64,000 bases of DNA from Platerodrilus igneus (lineage: Eukaryota > Arthropoda > Insecta > Coleoptera > Lycidae), in assembly GCA_036346225.1 (NCBI GenBank), contig JARFIW010001469.1:5550001-5614000 (forward strand), read 5' to 3'. How positions within the stretch are numbered: the first letter of the stretch is position 1; each line of letters starts with the position of its first letter. This document shows, in pieces, positions 25,329 to 36,480 of the stretch. Made by a program: the position numbers and the translations under genes. The notes under the pieces are model-generated. The model did not search any database. It saw only the letters and a list, made by a program, of their open reading frames with translations, and was not told where the DNA came from.

Positions 25329-26769
25329 TTACAAATGTTTATTTCTAGTGGATTGTCTGAAATTAAAAATCCTGCCTAGCTCTGGTTTCACCATTAGGTC
25401 CAGGTTTTCCTTCCACCACCTGCGCGTATGCCCTATTCGTGTCCTGACCCTCGGATCTCTCTTCATTACTGCCATTCGTCGATGGCCTATGTATTTCTGG
25501 CAAGCTATTTTGCCTCTGTACTCCCGGTCTTGGAATAGCTCTCTCGTACCGCTATTACTCCTAAAATTATTACCACGTTGTCTCCAGTTGTTCCTAAAAT
25601 TCTGATATTGATTTATCCCCCTTTTATTATACACATTTTCCCTTTTATTATCGAATCTTACTACATTGATATTTCTGTCCCTGCTCTCACGAGGTCTTCC
25701 AGATGCTACGTCATCATACCTCTGCAGGTACTCCAAAAATGTCTCCCTATCAACTATGTTCTGTAAAGCAACGTGTTGCTTGAATTCAACCTCAAAATGT
25801 CGCGACAAGTCTTTTAAAATTTGCCGATCTGTCAATGGTGGACTTAATTGTTTCGCGATGATATATTTCCTGATCGCGTATTGTTCACGGGATCCTCCAA
25901 ACTATCCTTTATACTTTCCTGTGATTAGATCATTTCTAACTTGATCCTACCTATGATCGCTCCAATAATGTTTAAGGAATTTCTCCTCAAAATCTAGGCA
26001 TGACGTTATATCCTGCCCTACTAAATTATTCCAGGCTTCTGCGTTATCTTTTAATAAGGCCTTTGCCCCATTTAACTTTGCCCGTTCATCGTACAAATTA
26101 CAAACTAATGTTCTAATATTATTTATAAAGATTTGTGGATTCACCTTATTGACACCAAAGAATTTCATTTGTTGTTCAAATGAAATGTTACCCGAAAAAA
26201 TCCTTGGACTATCCCCCGCTAAAGCACTTATATTCTGTCTGATTCCGGTAACTTCTCTCTCAAACCTGCCTAACTGATCTCTACACGATTCAGTCACTTC
26301 AGTCATTTACCCGTTAATCTCTTCTTTACAGAAAATTTCACTTCCGTTTTTAATTGCCCCATTTCATTCTGCATACTTGTTATATTCCTCTTATTCCTCT
26401 CAACTCTCATTTCAACCTCCCCCATTTTTACCGTGTTTCGTTCATCTGCTCCACTTTTCTTTTTGATTCTTCACCCATTTCTTTACTTTCCTCAAACTTT
26501 CGGTTTGATTACTCCTTCACTCCGCTTACTGTCTCGTTCATCTGATCAAATTTCCGGTTTGACTCCTCCCTACTTAGTCGCATTTACTTTAACATTATCA
26601 TCATCAATTCATTTCCTTGCTCTCCCGATTCTGTCCTTGATTGGTCGCTACTACCTCCTGCTTCCTCCACTTTTCCTGATTTTTTAAACAGCGCACTATC
26701 GTCACTTCCAATTTCCACTCCTTCACTCCTAAGTCGCTCCTTTCTTAACATACGTTCACAGCACACCAC
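25329..26769 (-). pseudogene. Gypsy-like gag, decayed
   Basis: On the minus strand the gag frame can be followed in pieces: an N-terminal part from 26769 with low-complexity charged sequence; a repetitive coiled-coil-like part around 26580-26400 in which R-K-F/V and Q-M-N-E-T recur; a capsid-like part of 119 residues (26306-25947); and a 168-residue part (25835-25329) that turns basic and Arg/Asn-rich. Several stops and frameshifts interrupt it. It lies between the primer-binding site and the protease, as expected for gag. Confidence 0.65.
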
Positions 26770-26900
26770 TCATACATCCACTAATTCCAAAAATAAAAAT
26801 ACACACACAAGAAAAACTAAAATTATTTACAAAACCAATTAACTCCTTAAACCCAGGTCGCCAGTTTCCTGAAATAAAAAAAAAGTTATTTGGAATCGAG

Positions 26901-26921
26901 CCCCTCACGTTCGGGTCACCA
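26901..26921 (-). promoter_or_regulatory. Primer-binding site of the Gypsy-like element
   Basis: On the minus strand TGGTGACCCGAACGTGAGGG follows the end of the 5' LTR directly. The leading TGG complements a tRNA CCA end. The tRNA cannot be named with confidence. Confidence 0.7.
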
Positions 26922-28012
26922 TAATATTGCAAGGTTTAGGCTCTACCTACTCGAGCCCTTCCGTTGGGAAGCCAAAATACTCGGAAAACCTCACAAAACC
27001 GTCAACCGACTCTATGCTTCGGCGAAAACTAGCCTCAACGAACTTTCAATTCTACGTCCACGCCTTCCACGTAAAACGAATATCTTTCATCTCTTTCCTA
27101 CATATAGCGTCCTTTCACATGTATGTTTCTCTCCGATCGATATTTACCCCCTTCCTAAGACCAACTTGTTGCGCGTCTACCTATAACGTCCAATCGAATC
27201 ATTCAACCTCACTCCCTTGCTTTTAATGCTTTTAATTGATCCGTGTTTGCTGTTAAAGTTGTTAGAAATTATCGATTCTGCTACCCTCTCCAAACAAATT
27301 TGTATACCCTCTTCCGCCCATACTACGTCTGTGATTGAATCCTAAAAATATAGTGCTTCTCTCTTACATTCATAGGTTCTGCATCGTCCATTTTCTTCTA
27401 TAATTGCTTGGTTCTGATTCCTTATTGTACTACCTTTATGATTACTTTGATATCTTATGCTGTTTCTCCGTCATACTTGTATGCTTCGATTCTTCTTTGT
27501 TTATCTGCTCATTTAAAAGTCAACCAACTAACCAACATATGTGATCTACGGTTCTTTACTAACACATCCGAAAACGCTATCTTTCCTTGTAAAATATCGA
27601 TCCGTATTCTTTAACGGCCACCTACCTTTGCTGTATATTGCTTACACAAATATCCAACAGTCGGACTTTCTAGGAACATATTAAATTTTTATAGCCTCGT
27701 TCTTTTAGATAACTTTCTGTCTGTTTGTATGATTTGAAATGTTTTTAGTTTTACCCTATGTTAACGAATACGAAAAGCTTTTGCAAAATAAAAGCCGTAT
27801 TTATTTCGTGTTGCTTCTAAACCCTTATTATCTTAATTAAATATTATGCTAAGTCTTTTATAAATAAATACACATAAAATTACATTAACCCTAAAGTATC
27901 TTACGTTCTCTAAGCTTTAATTTTTATTTACAAATATCTAATTATCTTACTAATAAATTTCTCCACGACACTTTAGCTTGACATATAACCTTCTGTAGGT
28001 CTTGTTAACCTA
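26922..28012 (-). mobile_element. Unit C, 5' LTR of the Gypsy-like element
   Basis: Direct repeat of 22893-23955, with many scattered differences and small indels, so the insertion is old. Its 3' end (at 26922) reads CTTGCAATATTA on the minus strand, directly before the PBS. A second PBS-like module is inside the LTR (26952-26974). The 5' end stops matching at about 28010 (GTTAACCTAC). The first 30 bp or so seen in the 3' LTR are replaced, so this end is truncated or joined to unit D. Confidence 0.8.
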
Positions 28013-30503
28013 CGCCCGGTGTATGTATAACGTTCAGTTACTATGCTGCTTGCCTCCTCTCTGTGCCTATAAATAATCTAGTATAGCTTTAAAATCCACA
28101 CAATAAAATTTATACCCCGACTAGCTCAGTTAAACCCCACACAAAGTTAACGACGATATGACAATTACACCCTTCCCTCTAACACTTCATACCTGAATAA
28201 GATAAACAAAATTCACCAAAAATTTTATAATTAACTAAGAAATGTGTACAATTTAAACCTCTACAACCTTCGTACTGTCATTTGCCATTTAAAACCTTTA
28301 AATCAAAGTAAAAATAAATATTCAATTTGCTTTTAACAAAATTATAACACTTTTTTTAAGCAATTGACGCCAACAAAAATTATTATGTATTATATCGAAT
28401 GTTTTGTTGAACGTTCAATAAACTTTTCCTTTTTAACGTATTTTCTACGCGTTAGAAAGAATTCTTTTTGATAACCCTTTACACAAATATCTAAGTACAT
28501 GTAAGTTTCAAGTATTCAAAAATAAGATATATGCTATTAGTTGAAACATAAATGCAAACCTGGTGTTTTTCCGATTGATTTTCTGGTTCGAATCAGTTGC
28601 TAGATTAGTAGATTCCAAGTTGTGAACCTCTATCACTGCGTGCACCCTAATACCTAGAACTGTCTCTCCGTAGCGTGTTGTTAACCAATGACTTCGTGTT
28701 GCTTTAAGCTTTAGTTCTAATCTTAGCGTCTTGATTTAAAGTTTTCCCATACATTGTATTTAGTGCGTAGAGTACTGTATTTTTAGGTCCTTACTTAAAT
28801 GGATTTCTTATTGAATTGCCTAGTGCCCTAATTAATAAATTGTAAAGATTGTTTATCACTAAATTAAATTTAGACTTACGTTTTATGTCAACGGCGGATT
28901 TCTTATACACTCGTATGTTTGAACGCGCACTTGACTGTATTCTTCACTTGAATTTTTAATTACTGTAACTTTTATTTATAAATTTTTTTTAACTTCACAA
29001 TTGAACTTTGCGTATTACTTTTATTTCGATTAGTACAGCTCGTGCTTCGGTTAAGGAATCAATGAATGTTATCTGTTTAGCTGAATTATATACACTAGCC
29101 CTTTTTCGCTAAATAGCAGGGACGGTTGGCCGTTGTAAGTGTTTTACCAAGTATTACAACGTGTTCATTATCGTAATTCAGGAGAACGAAGAGCCGTTAG
29201 AGCTTTTCACAATAATATCGAGGCGGTTAAGCGAGCAGTTTTAAGAAACGAGAAACGGTTGATGCTTTTACAGAGAATATTGTTGTACGTTAACATTTTT
29301 ACGTGCGAACTGGAAAACAGGGAAGGTGTAGCAATGGCTACATAGACCACTTTCAAAAGGGGTGGCAGTTTCTTAATCTTCTTCAGTCCTTCGCGCATCA
29401 TCAATCTACTTTTAGTGAAAGTTAGTGAATTTATGTGTAATTGCACATAAGTTAGTGTAATATGATGACAAGTCAAGTCAATTAGAAATCGAATAATGCA
29501 TTTTAAGTGAAGAGAAATTACGTATGTAAGTACAAACGATTATTATTGTGGTTTTGGAATGTACGAAAGCTATTAAAATTTGGAAGTATTTGATGGTAAA
29601 GGCAGCAATGTTTGATTAATTTATTATAAATGGAAATACAAAGAGTAGATTTTGGAGGTTGGATGCTTATCGTTTTATTTTAAAAAAGATATTTTGGGGT
29701 AGCAGCATACATAGAGTGATGGTGATTCAACCGGGAAGCTGTTTCATGGACTAGTACCATACTGGACGGCATCATCTTCAAAGGCTGGTTGGTGGTTAGC
29801 GTTTGGAAGATAGTTGCCAGGTATACAATTGTATAAAAACCTTTTGTGGTAAATATTTGCTATGGGTTTTATGATTTTTTTTGTGCTTAGGAGTGTTTCT
29901 TATTTGATATATTTAATGAATTGAAAATTTATGGGACTTTAAATGAAAATGAAATTTATTTAGGTAGTCAAGGATAATTAATTTACAGATAACCAGGCTA
30001 TGTTGTAAAGAAGTATAGGGGGCTTATTTTATTTTGTAGTGCAGTAAATTTGCACTCACATTTAAAGAGTTTTACTATGAGATCATGTTAAAACAACGGT
30101 GTTAATGTTACGTATGAAGAACGCCCTCTTCTTTAATAAAATATCTGTTTAATAAGGTTATCAAATTGAATTACTTTTAAAAATGAAATTGTTGACATTA
30201 TTAATAACACAAGTGTACATAAGAAAAGGTATTTTTAAAATGTAATATTTATTTCATTTAAATAGAGTGTGATGTATTTTGTGAATTGCGTTATTTTAAG
30301 TGTGCCATTGTAGGGTGTGAATTTTTATTAGGTTCCAGTATAGAGGCAGTGAGCGGGAGCTTTTATATTCAGCGGTAAAAGGTAAGCGTCTGTGTTCGTT
30401 TTTTGGATTTAGGAGTCTAGTGAGAAGCAGCCGAGGTAAACATCACAGTAATTAGACCCAACACTGGGACACGAATTAGCGAGCCGTTCTAAAAGAAAAC
30501 CTC

Positions 30504-30509
<6 letters not shown>
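28013..30509 (+). mobile_element. LTR-like unit D (about 2.5 kb, plus orientation)
   Basis: Follows the broken 5' LTR of unit C and runs to the next (TA)n. Shares words with unit B (for example TTTTACTATGAG near 30070 and 22437). Its end has GAGAAGCAGCCGAGG and ATCACAGTAAT, then a PBS-like TAGACCCAACACTGGGACAC (30453-30472). It closes with AAAACCTCACAA (30496-30507), a perfect 12-bp inverse of the outer end of unit C (22893-22904). No credible coding region. Confidence 0.5.

Positions 30510-30540
<31 letters not shown>
30510..30540. repeat. (TA)n hinge between units D and E
   Basis: About 15 TA units lie between CCTCACAACAA and TTGCTGTGATTC. The 3' ends of the two flanking units face each other. 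Confidence 0.9.
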
Positions 30541-30543
<3 letters not shown>

Positions 30544-32615
30544 CTGTGATTCTTCTTGAATTACCTGGTCTGTTGATTTTCTTCTGTTAATCGCCTCGGC
30601 TGCTCCTCTAGATAGCTTTCATCCTCATACATAAAAAAACAAACACATTCCTACCACAAACATCAACGTCAACTCTATTTACATCAATATTCACAATACA
30701 TTAAAATTTCAAAATTAATATGCAGCATAAATTTTAATATCGGAAACTTTCAAAATTAAATTTATTTTCATTTTAATGTGCATCCAGAATTAAAGTCCTT
30801 GTAGGATGCCTACTAATTACTATAACAATATATGCAGAGTACAAAGGAGCATCTACCACCCCTTTACGTTAATTAACCAGGTTCGTCTAATTGAGCTCAA
30901 AGACATACCCATATTTTTATCATAATCCAGAACATCAATACTAAATACCCCTTTCTACTTAAACAAGCAAATTTCACCTTAAAATTAAAATATTATTGTT
31001 AGTACACTTTCACTACTGTCCATTTTAAATAAACAAATTAGAAAGTTATTCAACACACACCAACATCTTAAAGTTCAAACAAAGTTCAACAAAAATTTAC
31101 CTGAAGGTTACTTGCACTCGTAGCTTCAATGTACATCGTCCCTTTTGTTAATCACACCATTCCAACTGGGTTATATTTACGGTTTCTGATTCTCAACGCT
31201 TTAAAAATTTTTCTCCATCACCATTTATTTAAAGTTGTTTCAGGGCTTTTCCCGAACTCCTCTGTGTATATCTGACCCTTGTTTCGTGGATCCAGACACG
31301 TTTATGCACCATTTAAGTATTAATACCCCCGAAAAATAACAAAGAAATTCATACTTCTTTCACCAAGATACGCCAAAACTGCCTACTTTTGTGTATTTAT
31401 TTGTCATAGTAAATTTTACCAATTGGTACAGTGATACTAAACTTTATTACCTTGTATCTTCTTTTCTAAGTGCACTAACGTACATTCATTGTAGCACGTA
31501 AAGAACAAGCTGTTTTAAATCACATAATATTCGAGCAAACTGTTTAAATTATTTAATATTAAAACCGGAAAACTAAATAGCACTGTATAACGCGTTCAAT
31601 CAAGTCGAAGATCTAAGAGAGCTTGTTTATATTCACCTCGGTATATATATAGAAGTTAGCCTGTCTGTCGGTATGTTCCCCAAAACGGCCAGTTTCTAGA
31701 ATTTCGTCATTCTATGTTCCCATTCCGTCGCCTGTGCGTCGGTTTTTACGAATTTTGCACTCGCCAGTTGAAAATCTCAGAAATTCTCACACGGCACGCA
31801 AACATGTCCGAGAATAACTAATTAATTTTGTACAGAAATTGTTGTTTCTACCTCTCATATGTGCATCTTATTTTCAACCAATCGTGACCCTCGTGACGTT
31901 GCTCATATCACGCCTTTAAGTATTAGTGCCTTTGTCTTACGCACATTATCTTTCCTTCTCTAACCTGTTCTTAGTGGTGCAAATTGATATTCCTTACTAT
32001 CGATTATTTTAGTCCATGTGGACTATCTGGGTTAAATAACCCCGTATCGCGCCTTCCCGTGAATATTAAGCCCCGGTTTCTCCAAGATTCTTTGTAACCA
32101 TTAATTATCTGCAAAATTTACGCAGAATGAGCTTTTTAAACTACGCAGGTGTTCAAACATACTATTAATTCTCAGAGCCTTATTCCGTGGTATTTTAATC
32201 TTGGATTTTCACAGACTTTTATGCTTATTATTAATAATGGTTTAATTAACTCCAATTAAAATTGACTTCTATCCTTTCATTTTTAGCGAATACAAATTAA
32301 ATATTAATTATTATTTGTACACTTTGTTTAATACCGGTTACTTAAAATAGGGTTAATTAATATACATTTTGCACGTAATTTCCATTTGTTTCTTTCCTCG
32401 GAATAATTACATTACACGTAGAGCTTGTTAATACTGTTTCTTTTGATATAAAGCGTCTTGTACATGCTTTAAATCTCTTATTTTTACTGAAACGAATGAA
32501 TTTTTATTCTCCACGGTGTTTTACTAAAGCGTATTATCTAATAAAATTCCTTATACACGGTGATTAAAATTATTTTATGTAATTCATTAATTTTCTACCC
32601 TGGTCTAAATATGAG

Positions 32616-32616
<1 letters not shown>
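30541..32616 (-). mobile_element. LTR-like unit E, left arm of a 3.8-kb palindrome
   Basis: This unit is an inverted, diverged copy of unit F. Matching blocks include AATTTTAATCACCGTGTATA at the inner end, ATTTTTAGTGAAT/AGCGAAT-type sequence in the middle, the ATCACGCCTTTAA and ATGTCCGAGAA regions, and GTTTGTTTTTTT/AACATTCCTACCACAAAC near the outer end. Outer terminus TTGCTGTGATTC (30541-30552). Arms are far from identical by eye, with substitutions and indels throughout. No coding region. Confidence 0.65.

Positions 32617-32655
<39 letters not shown>
32617..32655. repeat. (TA)n centre of the palindrome
   Basis: About 19 TA units flanked by ATGAGTAA on the left and TTACTCAAA on the right; CCTGGTCTAAAT and ATTTAGACCAGG pair beyond that. 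This is the symmetry centre of units E and F and could extrude as a cruciform. Confidence 0.9.
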
Positions 32656-32657
<2 letters not shown>

Positions 32658-34316
32658 CTCAAATTTAGACCAGGGTAGAAAATTAATTAACGACATCAAA
32701 TAATTTTAATCACCGTGTATAAGGAAGCTTTGGGAAAAGGTACGCGTAATTAAAGGCCTACTGTGAAGATTTAAATCATTCAATTAGAATGTAGGGTTTG
32801 TATAGAATTTTATTAGATAATACGCGTTATTAAAACGTGGAGCATAAAAATTTATTCGTTTCATTAAAAATAAGGGATTTAAATTATTCACTAGACGCTT
32901 TCTATATAAAGAAACAAATAGAAATTACGCGCAAAATTTATATTAATTAATTCAATTTTTAAGTAACGGGTATTAAATAAAGTGAACAAATAATAATTAA
33001 TATTTAATTTATATTCACTAAAAATTAAAGGGTAGAAGTCAATGCCATTCATTATTATTTTAATTGGAGTTAATTGAACCATTAGTAAGATATAATATGC
33101 ATAAAAGCTTTTAAAAACCCAATAATATTCAAATCGTAGAAGTGTTATTTAAAGTATTACGATTGAACACCTGCGTATTTTAAATGTCAAATTGTAATAA
33201 ATTCAAGCTGATAAACATGCAGATTCTGCGTATATTGCAAACGGTCGGATAAACCGTAGCTTATATTAACATAGGAATCCACGTGGACTGAAATAACCGA
33301 TAGTAAAGAATATCGATTTGCACCAGAGACACAGATAATTAAAGGCGTGATTTGAGCAACGTCACGAGGAAACGATTGGTTGAAATAAGTTGCAGATATG
33401 AGAGGTGAAAGCACAACAATTTCTATACAAAATTAATTACTTGTTCTCGGACGTGTTTGCGAGCCGTGTGAAAATTTCTTAGATTTAACTGGCACGAGTG
33501 CAAAAATTTAGTAGAATCGCGTGCTGGACTGTCGAGAAGGGAACAGAGAATGCGAAATTCTGAAAAGTGTCCGTTGAGGGACAAATCCGACCAGCAAGCA
33601 AGACCGTTATATAAACCCGGACTTTAAACAGTTTCGCTCTCTTAGATTTTCGATTTTGATTCAATACTTTAAACAGTTTGCTCTTATATTTTTTGATTAT
33701 TGAATACTTTAAAACAGTTTGCTCTTTACGTGCTACGATACAACTTATTATGCATTAGTGCACTTAGAAAAGATAGATAAGTAGCGATAAATAACTACAT
33801 TTAAGTATGCAGCTTTGTATAGCGTGAACGAATTATGAATTGCTTTGCTAATTTTCGGGGCTATACATAGATAAGTTCCTGAGAAGTCCGGAACCAATTT
33901 AGACGAATGGTGGTGTACAAAAATTTTAAAAAGCGGTCAGAATCTGAAGCCGTAAACATAAACCAGCTGGAATAGTGGAATGAGCAAGTCCGATGTACAT
34001 TGAAGCCACGAGTGCAGTAACCTTCAGGTAAATTATACAATTTTGTTCGAACTTTGATGTTTTGGTGTGTGTTGCATATTTTTATAATTTGTTTGATAAA
34101 ATAGACAGTAGTGAATTTGTATAAACAACAAATTTTTAATTTTAAGGTGAAATTTGAATATTGATGTAAATAGAGTTAACGTTGATGTTTGTGGTAGGAA
34201 TGTGTTTGTTTTTTTTTGAATGAGGATGAAAGTTATCTAAGTGAGCAGCCGAGGCGGAAAGAGCAAAGAGGCGATTATCAGAAGAGATTCAACAGGGCGA
34301 GAATCACAGCAAATCT
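32656..34316 (+). mobile_element. LTR-like unit F, right arm of the palindrome
   Basis: Inverted copy of unit E. Ends GAATCACAGCAA (34301-34312), the perfect 12-bp inverse of the start of E, and is followed at once by a PBS-like sequence. That order (LTR end, then PBS) sets the orientation as plus. A GTGAGCAGCCGAGGCGG word lies at about 34240, as in units B and D. Internal region and coding genes are missing. Confidence 0.6.
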
Positions 34317-34342
34317 TGGTGCCCAATTCGAGAGGCTCGAAT
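34317..34342 (+). promoter_or_regulatory. Primer-binding-site-like sequence after unit F
   Basis: TGGTGCCCAATTCGAGAGGC begins immediately after the end of unit F. After it there are only about 42 bp before the next CACAGCAA-(TA)n hinge, so any internal region has been lost or never belonged here. Confidence 0.5.
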
Positions 34343-34384
34343 TTTTTTTTTTACTCTGGTGATGCTTTTTGTAGGTTTCACAGC

Positions 34385-34402
34385 AATATATATGTATATA
34401 TA
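34385..34402. repeat. (TA)n hinge between units F and G
   Basis: ATATATATGTATATATAT, interrupted by one G, lies between TTTCACAGCA and TTACTCTGAAGC. The 3' ends of the two flanking units face each other. Confidence 0.8.
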
Positions 34403-35040
34403 TTACTCTGAAGCTTTCCGGGTCTTCTTTGATTCGTACCCCACGCTTGGAAAGCCAAAATTACCCAGAGGCTTACCTGTGCCGAAAACACCTTGCTTGG
34501 GTTGACACAAACACTTCCAGGTTTATGCTAAAATGGGCGAATCAGCTTCCCCAGTGAAGTTCGCCACGGCTGCTCTGCTGCTATCTGAAAAATGCAACCC
34601 TACTATTCTACCAAAGAAAACTCGACTACGGCAACTCACCTCGATTTATTCAAACAGAAAAATTCTACACCAAAAGCCTTTATCAATTGTTATCTCACAC
34701 ATCAGTAAACTTACATACATCTTCGTTTTGAAATACAACATTTTCTTTCAAATATTATCAAAATAACATTTTATCCTTTAATAAACAATTTAAAGCAACA
34801 GAACTTAACCTTAAATGTTACGTTACCCTGGTATAATATGAGCTCATAAATACTCGTGCTAAATTTTCCACTGCAAATTACCCAAAAGCTCCTCTTACCT
34901 TGTGCATAACCAAATATTATAAAAATTATTTTATGAATATAAATTCTTACATACATTTGTCAAATAATAATCATCAACATTCAATAGGCAACTCTTTAGT
35001 CTTCAGAGTTTATAAAAATATACCCATCTTACGCCACGGT
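34403..35040 (-). mobile_element. LTR-like unit G fragment (minus orientation)
   Basis: The hinge-proximal 100 bp repeats the layout of unit C: a TTACTCTGAAGC terminus, then a PBS-like module on the minus strand (34435-34456; TGGCTTTCCAAGCGTGGGG). The rest, to about 35040, is AT-rich with no coding region and no proven partner, so the right boundary is uncertain. Confidence 0.4.
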
Positions 35041-35808
35041 GTGGTTACATTTACAAAGTTTGATAAATACAACACCGGTAGCGTGGTATGATAGACACTA
35101 TCAGGGGTTGGCAGCACTAAACTTATACGGATTTAGGTGCGGTCCTCCACCAATGATGTCATCAATATTACGCAATCCGACGTAAATTTACTCCATTTTT
35201 AACACAAAAAATAAAGCACAAGATAAGTAAAGGATTACTTACATAAGGAATCCGGTATCCGGAGGGATTGCGTTACAGTTGGCTTCTCTGAAGTCCATCG
35301 GGGCTCCTTCCGGAGGAATTAGAGATGATACGTCGACGCTCTCAAATGCGTACGAATCAGCTCCGGCTAGCTAAGGTAGACATGAGGTCATCCTCAGGCG
35401 TGAAGATCGGTGCGCCTAGGTGGCGGCAGATGTCTTACCTATGTAGGGATTGGACAGGAAAATAATAAGGTATGAGGGTAGACAACAAAAGATAATTAGA
35501 TAGGGAAATACATAGGTAACCCTAACGATACGTTACCAGAGACAAGAAACAAGCACTTAACTCGACGATACCCGGTAAAAAGCCACGTTATCCCGCGAGA
35601 ACCTCGGAACTCTCCCACCCCTTGTCTAGTATTGCCCTACCCTTCTAGGGATAAGCACACTGCGCAAGCTCACTACTCTGACGTATCGGAAGCACCGCCT
35701 AGTCTATTTAAAAATTCCCGCGTCTCGTGTATTTGAAAATATGGCGGGAAACTTCCGTACACCAAAAACTAACCTAAAACAATGTTTAAGTGGCAATGGC
35801 ACGTAACA
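35041..35808. mobile_element. LTR fragment, same family as the solo LTR at 54.5 kb
   Basis: About 770 bp match 54467-55300 in the same orientation. Shared blocks include CTATTTAAAAATTCCC, TTGGCGGGAAACTTCCGTAC-like, CTTGTCTAGTATTG and the terminal GCACGTAACA. The left end begins GTTACATTT-like but no clear target duplication is visible. It has a TATTTAAA box near 35705. Confidence 0.75.
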
Positions 35809-36480
35809 AAGGCACAAAATGTCATAACACACCAAATAAACACAAAAAAGCAATGTTTCACAAAAATCTGTTACCTGCAATGCACCACTGCACATGGATC
35901 TGCAATCAAACCATCGTTCTGGAACCACCCCCAAGTTGAATCACACCATCCGTGACAGCAATCTGCTACTCAATTTTCTCGACTACCAATTCACGGTTTA
36001 TCCAAACTCCCCCAATTACTGTACTGGTCCATTTACCATAGATAACCACCAAATCGATCCATTAATAAACTCTACTACATTAGTGTGCATAACTTGCACC
36101 AATAACCAAAATATAAAGCAGTCTGTACTTACATCACTTGCACAAGCTTCGCATTTTTCAAAATATATTTCAACAATTTGTCTGACAGTTAGTTGAACAT
36201 TACACCCACTTGTGTATGTTGTTATTAAATCGAAATGCTAAAATCACTTGTTAAGAGCCAACAGTAATTTTGTTCAGCAATATTAGTGTACTCGCCGATG
36301 ACCAGCAAAAAAAAAACCTTATCACCACCTCCTCGTGGTTATATAGACAAATCTGCCCCCCCCCCTACACTTGAAATTTCTCGCAAACGCATCAAAACAA
36401 ACAAACTAGCCTTCTTGGTAATTTCATAATAGTTAAACCACTTCCACAAACAAGACACAAGACCAGGGTCAAGAAAAGTC
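35809..36480. other. No gene seen
   Basis: AT-rich sequence with an A-run at about 36308 and a C-run near 36356-36365. No convincing coding sequence. Confidence 0.5.

Noticed and set aside
25348..26687. Plus-strand ORFs in the Gypsy-like interior
   Set aside because: The gag, protease and RT motifs are on the minus strand; the plus-strand ORFs are their complements.
26901..26921. tRNA gene suggested by TTCGGGTCACCA on the plus strand
   Set aside because: There is no cloverleaf upstream, and the position beside the LTR explains it as a primer-binding site.
30541..34312. Palindrome as an assembly chimera of one molecule and its complement
   Set aside because: The arms differ by many substitutions and indels, so they are separate sequences rather than one strand read twice.
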